DNA from: Mycobacterium sp. ACS4331
GTDB lineage: Bacteria; Actinomycetota; Actinomycetes; Mycobacteriales; Mycobacteriaceae
DNA length: 64,000 nucleotides
Reading direction: 5' to 3'
NCBI RefSeq assembly: GCF_001667265.1
Contig: NZ_LZHW01000011.1
Span: forward strand, 1-64,000
Made by a program: the position numbers and the translations under genes. Under the pieces are notes generated by a model. That model did no database searches and was not told where the DNA came from. It saw nothing but the letters and a program-made list of their open reading frames with translations. The stretch's first letter is position 1. Every line of letters begins with the position of its first letter. Shown here in pieces: positions 1 to 8,509 of this stretch.

Positions 1-1231
1 GGTTGGGTGGGGACGGATAAGCCGAATCCTGCGGTGCGATCGGCATGAAGTCCGAGACGGTCCCGGGCCCACCCGGTTGCAGCGACGGCTCGGAGTAGAT
101 CAGCTTGCCGGGGGACGGCGCGCTGGTCATCAGCGGGTTGAACGGGAACGGCAGGTAGTTGAAGTTCATCGCGTTGAGCCCGGGGCCGAGGGTCTGCTCA
201 CACAGTTTCCCGGTCTCGACGGACGTGACGTTCTCCAGCGCCCCGATCATGCCGCAGAAGAACATGCTGGGGTTCGACATGTTGTTGAGAATGAAGACGC
301 CGCTTGCCCCACCGGTCCGAGGGTCGAACATGTTGTAGGCGTTGGCGATCGCCGTGGGTGACACGTGCAGCACCTGTTCCAGGTCGTCGCGGTGGTCCAC
401 AAGGTTCTGGGTGACGTTGCCCAAGCGGGTGACCTGTTCGGCGGCCTTGTCCCGGGTGTTCGCCACGAACCGCTGCACCTCGACGACGGCCTCGTTGAGG
501 TTGGTCAGCGCGGCGTCCAGATCCGACCGGCCGCCGTCGAGCACGCTGCTCAGTGATGCCAACCGGTCTTGGAACTGCACGATCTGTTGATTGCTGTCGC
601 GCAGGACAGCGACGAAAGTGTTCAGGTTCCTGATGATCTCGGTGATGTCCCCGCTGCCCTCGGCCAGCACGCGTCCCACCTTGGACAGCTGCGCGAGGGT
701 GTTCCGGAGCTTGTCGCCGTTGCCCGACATGGCGTTGGCGGCGCTGTCGATGAATCGTCCGATGGAACTCGACCCGTCGGTCAGTGTGGGCCCCAAGTCC
801 GTCGCGAGCCGGTTGAGCTGTTCCTTGACCTCATCCCACTCCACGGGCACCGCGGTGCGGTCGTCGGGGATGACGGTTCCGTCGGCCATCAACGGACCCC
901 CCGTGTAGCCCGGAGCGAGTTGGACGAACCGCGACGACACCAGGTTCTGCGCGACGATCACGGCCCGTGCGTCGGCGGGCACCCGCACGCCGTGATCGAC
1001 CTTCAGGGTCACCGTCACGGTGGTCCCAGCGGGCGAGATGTCGGTCACCGTACCGACCTTGACCCCGGCCACTCGGACATCGTCGCCGGGGTAGATGCCG
1101 TGTGCACTGGGGAAGATCGCCGTGACGGTCATGGGTGCGAGCAGTCGGAGCTGGGCAACGAACACACCCGCGCCCACCACCAGTGCCACCAGCGCCGCCG
1201 CCGTCAGGATTCTGATCCGTCTGCGTGTCAC
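1..1231 (-). CDS. mceD: MceD-type MCE family protein, 3' end cut by window edge
   Basis: Fourth gene of an mce operon read right to left. Mce proteins are exported, membrane-anchored subunits of lipid importers of the mycobacterial envelope. The GTG start overlaps the mceC stop as GTGA, which suggests translational coupling. A hydrophobic segment (about residues 8-25) is followed by the MCE domain, with the typical stretch YPGDDVRVAGVKVG near residues 45-58. A long helical, Asn/Gln/Leu-rich region follows and then a Pro/Ser-rich tail. The frame stays open to base 1, so about 410 codons are visible; MceD proteins are usually longer. The assignment as D rests on its position after A, B and C. 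The operator found at 4791 suggests control with the rest of region 1. Confidence 0.88.
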   Translation of the reverse strand, partial: MTRRRIRILTAAALVALVVGAGVFVAQLRLLAPMTVTAIFPSAHGIYPGDDVRVAGVKVGTVTDISPAGTTVTVTLKVDHGVRVPADARAVIVAQNLVSSRFVQLAPGYTGGPLMADGTVIPDDRTAVPVEWDEVKEQLNRLATDLGPTLTDGSSSIGRFIDSAANAMSGNGDKLRNTLAQLSKVGRVLAEGSGDITEIIRNLNTFVAVLRDSNQQIVQFQDRLASLSSVLDGGRSDLDAALTNLNEAVVEVQRFVANTRDKAAEQVTRLGNVTQNLVDHRDDLEQVLHVSPTAIANAYNMFDPRTGGASGVFILNNMSNPSMFFCGMIGALENVTSVETGKLCEQTLGPGLNAMNFNYLPFPFNPLMTSAPSPGKLIYSEPSLQPGGPGTVSDFMPIAPQDSAYPSPPN

Positions 1232-2313
1232 CGTGGCGGACTCTCAGGAATTCCGTTGTACGGAAACGGAATCTCGGCGCGCGGACCGGCGTTGTCGGGT
1301 GGTTGTCCGGCGTTGACGCCGCGGCGGAAGCCGAAAGCGTAGTCGAAGAACGGCTGAAGGATGGGCGGCAGGTCGAGGTTTGGGATGTAGGCCGTGTAGA
1401 ACGGCCCGGAAGCCACGGTTTCGCCGAGGGTGACCTGGAACTTCGCCAGTCCGGGAAGGGCCTTCGCGATGTTGTCGCGCTGGCGTTCGAGCATCGCCAG
1501 CACCGTGTTCAGCTTCTCCAGGGTGGGCGCGAGTTCCTGTTCGTTGTCGTGCACCAGGCCGGTGACCTCGCGAGCCACCGCTGAGGTGTGAGCCAGCAAC
1601 TCCACGAGGGCGTGTCTGCGGTCGGCCAGCACAGCGAGCAGGTCGTTGGCGTTCAGGATCAGGGTGTTGACCTGTTCGGTGCGTTGGGACAGCACCTCCG
1701 TCACGTCGCGTCCGCTGCGGAACAGGTCGGCCAGCGCGGTGTTCCGGTCCGCCAGGGCCTGAGAGATGCGTGTGACTCCGTCGAAGGTCGAACCCAGTTG
1801 TGGGGCAACCTGATCGAGTGTCGCGCTGAGGGTGTCCAGCGACTGATTCAGGCTGGCGGTGTCGGTTCCCTCGGTGTTGGTGGTCAGATCGCTGACCGCG
1901 TCGGTCAGGGTGTACGGCGAGAACGTCCGCGTCGTCGGAATGGTGGTGTGCGGCCGCAGTGGTCCGCTGCCACTGGACTCGAGGGTGAGCACGCGTTCGC
2001 CGAGCAGAGTCCCGGTCCGGATGTGGGCGGTGGTCGTGGAACCCAGCGCAGTGCGACCGTCCACGGTGAAGCGGACGACGGCGTTGGGCTCCCGCAGGGC
2101 GATCTCCGTGACGGATCCGACCTTCATGCCCGACACCGTGACATTGTTGCCGGCCGTCAGTCCGCTCGCGTCGGTGAACACCGCCTGATACTGAACCGCG
2201 GTGGCCCACGACAGGATCCGCTCGGGGGCCAATCCCACCGCGACGGCCAGCAGTGCCAGCATGATGCCGATGAATCCGTTCCGGATCATATGTGGCCCAC
2301 GGTATTTCAGCAT
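1228..2313 (-). CDS. mceC: MceC-type MCE family protein
   Basis: 361 aa. Third mce subunit, predicted to sit in the envelope through an N-terminal membrane segment (about residues 10-30) with its MCE domain (about 37-115, containing SGMKVGSVTEI) outside the cytoplasm. The middle is a long alpha-helical region typical of the Mce tube-forming part. The ATG shares one base with the mceB stop (TGATG), so the genes are co-translated. A second ATG eight codons in is an alternative start that would leave a shorter positively charged N-terminus. The C-terminal RRGVNAGQPPDNAGPRAE stretch and Pro-rich tail are typical of MceC. The lipid substrate cannot be read from the sequence. Confidence 0.9.
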   Translation of the reverse strand: MLKYRGPHMIRNGFIGIMLALLAVAVGLAPERILSWATAVQYQAVFTDASGLTAGNNVTVSGMKVGSVTEIALREPNAVVRFTVDGRTALGSTTTAHIRTGTLLGERVLTLESSGSGPLRPHTTIPTTRTFSPYTLTDAVSDLTTNTEGTDTASLNQSLDTLSATLDQVAPQLGSTFDGVTRISQALADRNTALADLFRSGRDVTEVLSQRTEQVNTLILNANDLLAVLADRRHALVELLAHTSAVAREVTGLVHDNEQELAPTLEKLNTVLAMLERQRDNIAKALPGLAKFQVTLGETVASGPFYTAYIPNLDLPPILQPFFDYAFGFRRGVNAGQPPDNAGPRAEIPFPYNGIPESPPR

Positions 2314-3341
2314 CAGAGCTCAGCGCACCTTCCGTTCTCCTGCTTCCACATCGGGAAGACCGCGGTGCGCCCCTCGAGATCCGTGACGCGGATACCGAGC
2401 GAGCAGATGTAGTAGTTGACAAAGCTGCCGTAGCTTCCGATCCGGATCAGCTTGCGGTAGTTCTCGGGCGCCTTCTCCAGGGACGTCTCGATGCGGTCGT
2501 GCTTGGATTCGATGTTCTGCGCCAGGGTGAACAGCTGGTCGAGTCCGCCGGCGAGCGAGGGACGTACGTCGGTGAGCAGACCCTGCAGCGCCGCAGTGCC
2601 GCCGTTGAGGGCGTCGACGGCCGCGCCGATGGGTTCACGTTCGGCGGCCAACTCGCTGATCAGCCGCTCCAATCGGCTGATCAGAGTCGAGAATTGATCA
2701 CCTTCGGAAGCCAGGGTGCTCAGGGTGTTGCGCAGATTGTCGATCAGCGAGTCGATGACCTGATTCTTGTCGGCCAACGCGTTGGAGAACGTCGACGTCC
2801 GCGAGAGCAGGGACTCGATGGTTCCGCCCTGGCCCTGGATGATCTGAACCAAGGACGCGGAGAGCGCGTTGACATCCTGCGGGTTGAGCCCGTGGATCAC
2901 GGGCTTGAGCCCGCCGAGCAGGGTGTCGAGGTCCAGAGCCGGCGCCGTTCGGTCAACCGGGATCCGCCCACCCGCCGGGAGGATGCCCGGCGGGCCGGCC
3001 CCGTCGACGACCTCGAGGAATCGGTCTCCGACCAGATTGAGGTAGCGCACCGCCAGCCGAGTCCCATCGGTCAACGCGAGGCTGCGGTCGACGTCGAAAT
3101 CCACCACGATCGTCTTGTCGGGCTGCATGGTGAGCTTCTGGACAGTGCCCACCCGCACGCCCGCGAAGCGCACGGTGTCGCCGGCTTTGAGGCTGGAGAT
3201 GTCGGAGAACACCCCGGAGTAGCCGACGGTCGAGCCACTGCGGTACTGACCGAACACCGCGAACACGCCCGCGGTCAGTATGAGCATGACGACGGCGAAG
3301 ACACCGAACTTGAGCCCGACGCGGGACTGACGGTGCCTCAT
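2313..3341 (-). CDS. mceB: MceB-type MCE family protein
   Basis: 342 aa. Second mce subunit. A single membrane segment at about residues 14-31 precedes the MCE domain, which contains LKAGDTVRFAGVRVGTVQKL and the MceB-like YLNLVGDRFLEV. A long helical region and a short cysteine-containing C-terminus (YICSLGIRV) follow. The ATG chosen overlaps the mceA stop (ATGA) and puts the membrane segment in the normal place. The open frame runs further upstream, but that part lies inside mceA and is a shadow. No independent promoter is visible, so expression should follow mceA. Confidence 0.92.
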   Translation of the reverse strand: MRHRQSRVGLKFGVFAVVMLILTAGVFAVFGQYRSGSTVGYSGVFSDISSLKAGDTVRFAGVRVGTVQKLTMQPDKTIVVDFDVDRSLALTDGTRLAVRYLNLVGDRFLEVVDGAGPPGILPAGGRIPVDRTAPALDLDTLLGGLKPVIHGLNPQDVNALSASLVQIIQGQGGTIESLLSRTSTFSNALADKNQVIDSLIDNLRNTLSTLASEGDQFSTLISRLERLISELAAEREPIGAAVDALNGGTAALQGLLTDVRPSLAGGLDQLFTLAQNIESKHDRIETSLEKAPENYRKLIRIGSYGSFVNYYICSLGIRVTDLEGRTAVFPMWKQENGRCAEL

Positions 3342-4546
3342 CCGGGCTGACCGATCTGTGCACTGTTGCGGGGCGGGCCGGTGATGGGGCCGAACATGAT
3401 CTGCTTGAGCAGATCGGAGTTGAGCACGATGCCGGGGTTGTTGTACTTCCACGGGTTTGTGCCGCTGTCGGTGACGACGTAGGGGGGCGTCTTGCCGTAG
3501 GGCACGGTCGGCAGATCCGTGCACTGCGGGCCACCTTTGGCGGCAACCTTCGGCAGATCGTTGGGATAGCGATACCGGTCCTGCCCCCAAAGGAACCCGG
3601 CCATGACCTCGACGCCGGGCACATTGAGCGGGGCATTGTTGGCCATATTCCGCACGCCGCCCAGGCCACAGGTCAGTCCGGCTTTGTAGTTGTCGGCAAG
3701 GGTGGTGGTGGGCACCATCAGGCGCAGCACCTCGGCCAGCGGCTGACCGTTCTGGGCCAGCACCTCGTCTCCGGTGCGGGCCAGTCCGATGGCGCTGATC
3801 AGCACCCGGTCCAGATCGTCCCGCCTGTCCACCACGGTGCGTCCGATCTGCACCGAGGAGTCGATGATGGACATCAGATCCGGCCCGGCGTCGGCGTAGG
3901 CGCGCACCGCGACAGGAGCGGCGGCCAGATCACGGTTGAGCGCATCGATGTGCGGGTTGACCTGAGTGAGGAACGAGTTCAAGTCCCTCAGCGACTCGCC
4001 GATCTGATCTCCGCGACCGTTCATCGCCGACGAGATTGCGCCGAGGGTTTCGTTGAGTTTGTCCGGCTGAATCGCACTCAGCACCGAGACGAGTTGTTCA
4101 AAAAGTGTGTTGATCTCCAGCATCACGTGATCGGCGGCGATCACCTGTCCGGGCTGCAGCCCGGCGTCCGAGGCGTTCTCGGGGACGATGAAGTGAATCG
4201 CCTTGGCGCCGAACACTGTTGCGGACGTGATATCTACGCCTGCGTCAGCGGGGATCGCTGACAGTCGCTCCGGATCGATTGCCAGGTGGATCGCGGCCGT
4301 ACCGTCGGCGCGGTCCTCAACGGCACTGACCCTGCCCACCTGGACGTCGTGCAGCATGACCTTGGCGTCCGGATTCATCACCAGCCCTGCACGCCCCGAG
4401 AGCACGGTGACGGGCACCGACGCGGTGAATCCACCACGGAAAAGTGTTGCCGCAAGCACGATCACGGCGACAAGCGCGGCGACGCCGAGCAGCCCCACCA
4501 GCGGTCGCAGCGTCCCGTGTCTCAACCTCCGTGACCTTCCCCCCAA
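3338..4546 (-). CDS. mceA: MceA-type MCE family protein, first gene of the mce operon
   Basis: 402 aa from a TTG start. The membrane segment (about residues 15-36) ends in RGGF and is followed by the MceA signature GRAGLVMNPDAKVMLHDVQV, then the helical region and a C-terminus with ANNAPLNVPGVEVMAGFLWG, as in other MceA proteins. The start is uncertain: an in-frame stop lies four codons upstream of the TTG, and a second TTG seven codons in is directly preceded by GGAGG. Unlike classical mce operons, no yrbE permease pair precedes it; the next gene upstream (4960) is divergent and unrelated. The 15-bp operator at 4791-4805 lies about 245 bp upstream and is the likely control point. Confidence 0.9.
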   Translation of the reverse strand: MGGRSRRLRHGTLRPLVGLLGVAALVAVIVLAATLFRGGFTASVPVTVLSGRAGLVMNPDAKVMLHDVQVGRVSAVEDRADGTAAIHLAIDPERLSAIPADAGVDITSATVFGAKAIHFIVPENASDAGLQPGQVIAADHVMLEINTLFEQLVSVLSAIQPDKLNETLGAISSAMNGRGDQIGESLRDLNSFLTQVNPHIDALNRDLAAAPVAVRAYADAGPDLMSIIDSSVQIGRTVVDRRDDLDRVLISAIGLARTGDEVLAQNGQPLAEVLRLMVPTTTLADNYKAGLTCGLGGVRNMANNAPLNVPGVEVMAGFLWGQDRYRYPNDLPKVAAKGGPQCTDLPTVPYGKTPPYVVTDSGTNPWKYNNPGIVLNSDLLKQIMFGPITGPPRNSAQIGQPG

Positions 4547-4959
4547 GACCCCTGTTCAACGAATTTCGACGCGAATGCGGCAGCGGGGTCAGAATGTGGA
4601 AAAGTTTGCCCGGCGGCCGCCAAAGACCACTGGCCGCCCTAAGGGTGCCAGTGGCTGCGCACTGTCTCGGTGTTTGCCATCCCAGGCACCTCGGTTTCGC
4701 AGGTGGACCGAATCCTATGCTCCGGCAAGCTAACAGGACCATTCCAACGCGGTCAAGAGGTGTGCGCGTTTCGACGATGCCACCCGTTCAGAACAAATGT
4801 TAGGTTAGCGTGTGCGCGTGAGCCCTGCATCCGAGAACCCGATGTTCACCCTGAGGTTTCCACATGCGGGCAGGGCACCTGAACACGGTGGGCCGACGGC
4901 TGAGTTGTCGGCGGCTGGCGCCAACGCCGCAGAATCGGCGTGACGGGAGAGCATGAGCA
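4547..4959. other. 413-bp divergent intergenic region, no gene
   Basis: Lies between mceA (leftward) and the reductase-like gene at 4960 (rightward). No ORF here looks like a protein of the neighbourhood. In particular there is no yrbE permease gene or remnant that I can recognise. The one notable element is the 15-bp operator-like sequence at 4791. A purine-rich GGGAGA about ten bases before 4960 serves as that gene's ribosome binding site. Confidence 0.7.
4791..4805 (+). promoter_or_regulatory. Operator-like site 1 of the region 1 regulon
   Basis: GAACAAATGTTAGGT, one of five sites fitting GAACARATNTTNGGT. It lies in the divergent space between mceA and the gene at 4960 and could serve both. 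TAGGTT and TAGCGT, possible -10 elements for the rightward gene, overlap or follow it directly. Confidence 0.7.
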
Positions 4960-6039
4960 ATGTCGGAACCGGTGCGTGTCGTCGTATGGGCCACAGGCGG
5001 CGTGGGATCGGCGGCGATCGACGCCGTGGTGCGCAGACCCGACCTCGAACTGGTGGGTGTGTGGGTGCATTCGCCGGACAAGGATGGCGTCGATGCCGGT
5101 CTTCTGGCCGGCGGAGAACCGCTCGGGGTGACCGCCACCCGCGATGGCGACGCGCTCATCGCAGCACGGCCGGACTGTGTCGTGTACAGCGCGAGCGGGC
5201 CGGAGCGCGACGCCGGGGCCGTCCCGGACTACCTGCGTCTTCTCGAATCGGGGATCAACGTGGTCTCCACGACCTCGACCAGTCTGGTGTATCCGCCCGC
5301 GTACTTCTCGCCCGAGTGGCGCCAGCAGTTGGAGGCGGCCGCCAAGGCCGGTGATACATCGTTCTACGCGTCGGGCATCTTCCCAGGATTCGGATCCGAC
5401 CAGCTGGCACTGCTGTTGACCACGCAGTCGAAGAGCATCAGATGTCTGACGGTCTCCGAGGTCTCCCTGAATGACCACTACCCGGTTGCGGAGGTGATGA
5501 TCAACGGGATGGGGTTCGCCCGCCCTCTCGACTTCGTTCCCATGCTCCAGACACCTGGTTTCATCGAAATGGCATGGCGGGCACCGATCAGACTCATCGG
5601 CGACGCTCTGGGGGCCGAGGTCTCGGAGATCCGCGGTTCACTCGACCGCAGGCTCGCCGACCGTGACATCGACGTGGCATTCGGCACCATTCGGGCGGGC
5701 ACCTGCGGTGCGGTCCGCACGAGGGCAGCAGGCGTGGTCGACGGCCGGGAGGCCATTGTCGTCGAGCACATCATCCGGATGGCGCGCCATGTCGCGCCCG
5801 ACTGGCCGCGGTCCGACAGCGACGCGACCTACCGCGTGGACATCGAGGGGGATCCCGATGTGCACTGCGCCATGACGCTCGGAGTGGCGGAGGGACATGG
5901 AGCGGGCCGGGCGGCGATGACGGCGACGGCGATGCGGGTGGTCAACGCCATCCCCTATGTGGTCGAGGCACCGGCGGGTCTGTTGAGTTCGCTCGACATC
6001 CCGAACACCCTGCCCCGATACGTGTTCGGCAGTGGCTAG
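4960..6039 (+). CDS. Dihydrodipicolinate-reductase-like NAD(P)-binding protein
   Basis: 359 aa. The N-terminus is a Rossmann fold with WATGGVGSAAIDAV (residues 9-22), as in the DapB N-terminal domain and in mycobacterial paralogues of that group. The C-terminal half does not carry the true DapB catalytic signature that I would expect, so a role in lysine synthesis is unlikely; reduction or dehydrogenation of another substrate is more plausible. The ATG has GGGAGA about ten bases upstream. The gene ends tail-to-tail with the double-TetR gene, sharing the palindromic CTAG so the two stops overlap. Shared upstream operator with mceA suggests co-regulation. The substrate is unknown. Confidence 0.75.
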   Translation: MSEPVRVVVWATGGVGSAAIDAVVRRPDLELVGVWVHSPDKDGVDAGLLAGGEPLGVTATRDGDALIAARPDCVVYSASGPERDAGAVPDYLRLLESGINVVSTTSTSLVYPPAYFSPEWRQQLEAAAKAGDTSFYASGIFPGFGSDQLALLLTTQSKSIRCLTVSEVSLNDHYPVAEVMINGMGFARPLDFVPMLQTPGFIEMAWRAPIRLIGDALGAEVSEIRGSLDRRLADRDIDVAFGTIRAGTCGAVRTRAAGVVDGREAIVVEHIIRMARHVAPDWPRSDSDATYRVDIEGDPDVHCAMTLGVAEGHGAGRAAMTATAMRVVNAIPYVVEAPAGLLSSLDIPNTLPRYVFGSG

Positions 6040-7367
6040 GGTGCCTCGCGCTGTACGACGCCGCGCAGGCTGGTGTCGCGCACGTGCAGTTGTGACTGCC
6101 GGGTGCCGAGTTCCTTGAGGATGTTCTCGGGAATCCAGCCCACCCCGATGAGGGCGCGGGCCAGCATCTCGTTCGACGGACTGTCGAACCTGATGTCACC
6201 GGATCGAATGCCCTCGGAGACAAGGGTCTTCACCTGACGCACCCGCTTGGCGTACAGCCAGCCCGGGTTGGGGGTGTCCGGCGGAGACTGCCGCATCCAG
6301 GCCAACTGGATACGGAACTCGTCCCCGAATTGGTCCAGCGCGTTGGTGTGGATCCAACTCAGCGCGTCGAACTTCTCGATGGTCGACGCGTCGGAGCGCA
6401 GCACGCTGGTCCAGCCGACCGCGATCTTCTCGCCGAAGGACTGCATGATCGACGCCAGCAGTTCGTCCTTGGAGCCGATGAGCCGGTACACCGTGCCGGT
6501 GCCCAGTCCGGCGGCCGATGCGATGTCGCGGACCGTCGTCCCCTCGTAGCCGCGGCGACCGAACTCGGCCCGTGCGACCGCCCGAAGTTGAGCAGCCTTG
6601 TCGGAGGGGTCCTCGCCGGACTCGGCGATCCAGGACTGCACGACCTGATCAGCGGCGACGAAGGCGGCCGAGGAGTCCAGGCTGGCGTCGCTGAGCTCGC
6701 GGCCCGCGATGCCCTCAAGAAGTATGCGGCACAACAGCGTTGCGACCTTGTCGGGTGCCGCGTTGTGCCGCATGACATCCAGGCCGACCTGAAGCATGGT
6801 CTGGCAGATGCGGTCGGCCAGGATGGGCAGGTCGACATCTGAGCGCAGGTATCCGCTCCAGCGTGCGGTGCGCAGTGTCTGCAGCATCGCCTCCAGCGTG
6901 GCGGTGGGACGCAGCTGGGCCAGTTCGGTGAGCTCAGGATTGGGGTTGGGGCTCTCGTAGAACGACATCTGCAGCGCGGCGCGATGCGCGACGGCGCATC
7001 GTGCGATGGCCGCGCCCAATTGGGCGATGCGCTCGAACGGCGGCCGCGGTTCGGGGTCGTCGAGGCGGTCGAGGGCCTGCTGGCCGATGCGATCCAGATC
7101 CTGGTGATAACGCCGAAGCAACTCGACGAGGATGGCTTCCTTCGACTCGAAGTGGTGGTAGAGGCTTCCCGGCAGAATGCCCGCGGCGTCCGCGATCTCC
7201 TGCAGCGAGGTCCGCAGTCCGGAGGTGGCGATCAACGTCGCGGCGGTCTCGAGGATCTCGTCGCGCCGGGTGCGATCCGCGGTCTCCTCGGACGACTTGT
7301 GCCGGCCCCGGGGTGAGCGCTCCGGCACGTTCCGCGACCCCGCGGTCAGCTGGGAACGAGCCACCAC
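6036..7367 (-). CDS. Tandem double-TetR transcriptional regulator (Mce3R-like architecture)
   Basis: 443 aa, about twice a normal TetR protein. It holds two complete TetR units in one chain. The first helix-turn-helix is at about residues 36-80 (SLQEIADAAGILPGSLYHHF) and the second at about 260-305 (TVRDIASAAGLGTGTVYRLI), each followed by a helical ligand domain. M. tuberculosis Mce3R, which controls an mce operon, has the same two-unit layout; whether this is an orthologue is not shown. The GTG start is preceded by GGAGG at 7370-7374. The operator at 7409 lies in its own promoter region, so autoregulation is likely, and the same motif precedes four other transcription units nearby. Confidence 0.9.
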   Translation of the reverse strand: MVARSQLTAGSRNVPERSPRGRHKSSEETADRTRRDEILETAATLIATSGLRTSLQEIADAAGILPGSLYHHFESKEAILVELLRRYHQDLDRIGQQALDRLDDPEPRPPFERIAQLGAAIARCAVAHRAALQMSFYESPNPNPELTELAQLRPTATLEAMLQTLRTARWSGYLRSDVDLPILADRICQTMLQVGLDVMRHNAAPDKVATLLCRILLEGIAGRELSDASLDSSAAFVAADQVVQSWIAESGEDPSDKAAQLRAVARAEFGRRGYEGTTVRDIASAAGLGTGTVYRLIGSKDELLASIMQSFGEKIAVGWTSVLRSDASTIEKFDALSWIHTNALDQFGDEFRIQLAWMRQSPPDTPNPGWLYAKRVRQVKTLVSEGIRSGDIRFDSPSNEMLARALIGVGWIPENILKELGTRQSQLHVRDTSLRGVVQREAP

Positions 7368-7408
7368 ACCTCCACTGCATCCGCTTCGGCGCTGGGCTTC
7401 TCGGCCCG

Positions 7409-7423
7409 ACCGAATATTTGTTT
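7409..7423 (-). promoter_or_regulatory. Operator-like site 2, double-TetR promoter
   Basis: On the minus strand AAACAAATATTCGGT, the most divergent of the five sites (first base A instead of G). It lies 42 bases upstream of the regulator's GTG. A TAGCGT hexamer at 7425-7430 on the minus strand could be the -10 box, which would put the transcription start inside the site. Beside it, CTACCAGAGTAG (7428-7439) is a second short inverted repeat. Confidence 0.65.
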
Positions 7424-7488
7424 GACGCTACCAGAGTAGCCCTGGTGAACGGGCGTGGCGGAGTCGCGCTGACCGGTGCTGCTGCGGG

Positions 7489-8418
7489 TCAGCCGGCCTG
7501 CTCGAGACGCGCGGTGACATCGAAGACTTCATCGTAGATCGAACCGGGGATCGTGAAGGGCTCCGCGGCCGACACCTCGGCGAGATGCGCCTCGATGTCC
7601 TCCGCGGTCGGGTTGGCGCCGGGATCTGCGAGCCAGCCCTGGCCCAGGCCGACGAACACGCGCGCAAACCGTCCAGCGCAGGCCGAGAAGTTCTGATGGC
7701 TGATCTGAGCGGCCCGACTGGCCAGGTACACCACGAGCGGAGCGACCAACTCGGGCCGGATCGATCGGAAGAGCACGTTGTCGGGCAGCCCGTCCGGATC
7801 CCCCACGGACTCGGTGACCATGCGGGACAGTCCGAACGGCAGCACCGTGTTGGCCAGGATGCCGTGGGGAGCACCTTCGAGCGCGATCACGTTCGTCAAC
7901 CCCACCAGGCCCGCTTTGGCCGCGGCGTAGTGCGCCTCGAGGTGTTGTCCGAACATCCCGGCGGAGGACGCGACGAACACGAATCTCCCGTAACCCTGAT
8001 CCTTCATCGCGCGGTAGGCGGGTTGGGCGAGGTGGAATCCGCCGTCGAGGTGCACGCGCAGCATGCGGCCCCAATCGTCGGGGGTGAGGTCCTCGAACGC
8101 GATGCTGTTGAAGATCCCCGCATTGCTCACGACGGCGTCCACTCGTCCGAACTCGTCGAGCGCACGCCCGATGATGGCCGCACCGCCCGCAGGGGTGTCG
8201 ACCGAGTCGTAGGACGCGACCGCGCGGCCGCCGGCCGCGGCGATCTCGGCGACCACCTGATCGGCCACCCCGGTGTCCACGCCGTCGCCTGCCATGGTTC
8301 CGCCCACGTCGTTGACGACCACGGCGGCACCCCGGCGTGCCAGCGCGAGTGCGTAATGACGGCCCAGTCCGCGTCCTGCTCCGGTCACCACCGCGACCTG
8401 TTCCGCGAAGTCGATCAC
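7489..8418 (-). CDS. Short-chain dehydrogenase/reductase (SDR)
   Basis: 309 aa. Classical SDR with cofactor motif TGAGRGLG (residues 12-19), VVNDVGG after the second beta strand, SNAG (98-101) and the catalytic set Ser151/152, Tyr164, Lys168. The NDVGG variant and the extended C-terminus resemble the hydroxyacyl-CoA dehydrogenase unit of peroxisomal multifunctional enzyme type 2, so an acyl-CoA or steroid-like alcohol is a reasonable substrate class; this is inference. The start is the GTG with AAGGAG seven bases upstream; the longer open frame overlaps the divergent VWA gene and is not used. The operator at 8481 lies in the shared divergent promoter region. Confidence 0.85.
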   Translation of the reverse strand: MIDFAEQVAVVTGAGRGLGRHYALALARRGAAVVVNDVGGTMAGDGVDTGVADQVVAEIAAAGGRAVASYDSVDTPAGGAAIIGRALDEFGRVDAVVSNAGIFNSIAFEDLTPDDWGRMLRVHLDGGFHLAQPAYRAMKDQGYGRFVFVASSAGMFGQHLEAHYAAAKAGLVGLTNVIALEGAPHGILANTVLPFGLSRMVTESVGDPDGLPDNVLFRSIRPELVAPLVVYLASRAAQISHQNFSACAGRFARVFVGLGQGWLADPGANPTAEDIEAHLAEVSAAEPFTIPGSIYDEVFDVTARLEQAG

Positions 8419-8450
8419 GCGGTACTCCTTACGCTTTGGCGAGCTGGGCA

Positions 8451-8479
8451 TTGACTCCAGAATGGGCCGACCGTACGTT
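8451..8479 (+). promoter_or_regulatory. SigA-like promoter of the VWA gene
   Basis: TTGACT at 8451-8456, a 17-base spacer and TACGTT at 8474-8479. Transcription would start near 8486, inside the operator at 8481-8495, a normal layout for repression. Confidence 0.6.
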
Positions 8480-8480
8480 G

Positions 8481-8495
8481 GAACAGATCTTTGGT
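8481..8495 (+). promoter_or_regulatory. Operator-like site 3, SDR / VWA divergent promoter
   Basis: GAACAGATCTTTGGT, matching the consensus. It directly follows the predicted -10 box of the VWA gene and lies 63 bases from the start of the leftward SDR gene. Confidence 0.75.
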
Positions 8496-8509
8496 CAAGG
8501 TGAGGTGGC

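Noticed and set aside
4960..6039. True dapB (lysine synthesis)
   Set aside because: Only the N-terminal nucleotide-binding part fits; length and the C-terminal half differ, and the context is an inducible lipid cluster.
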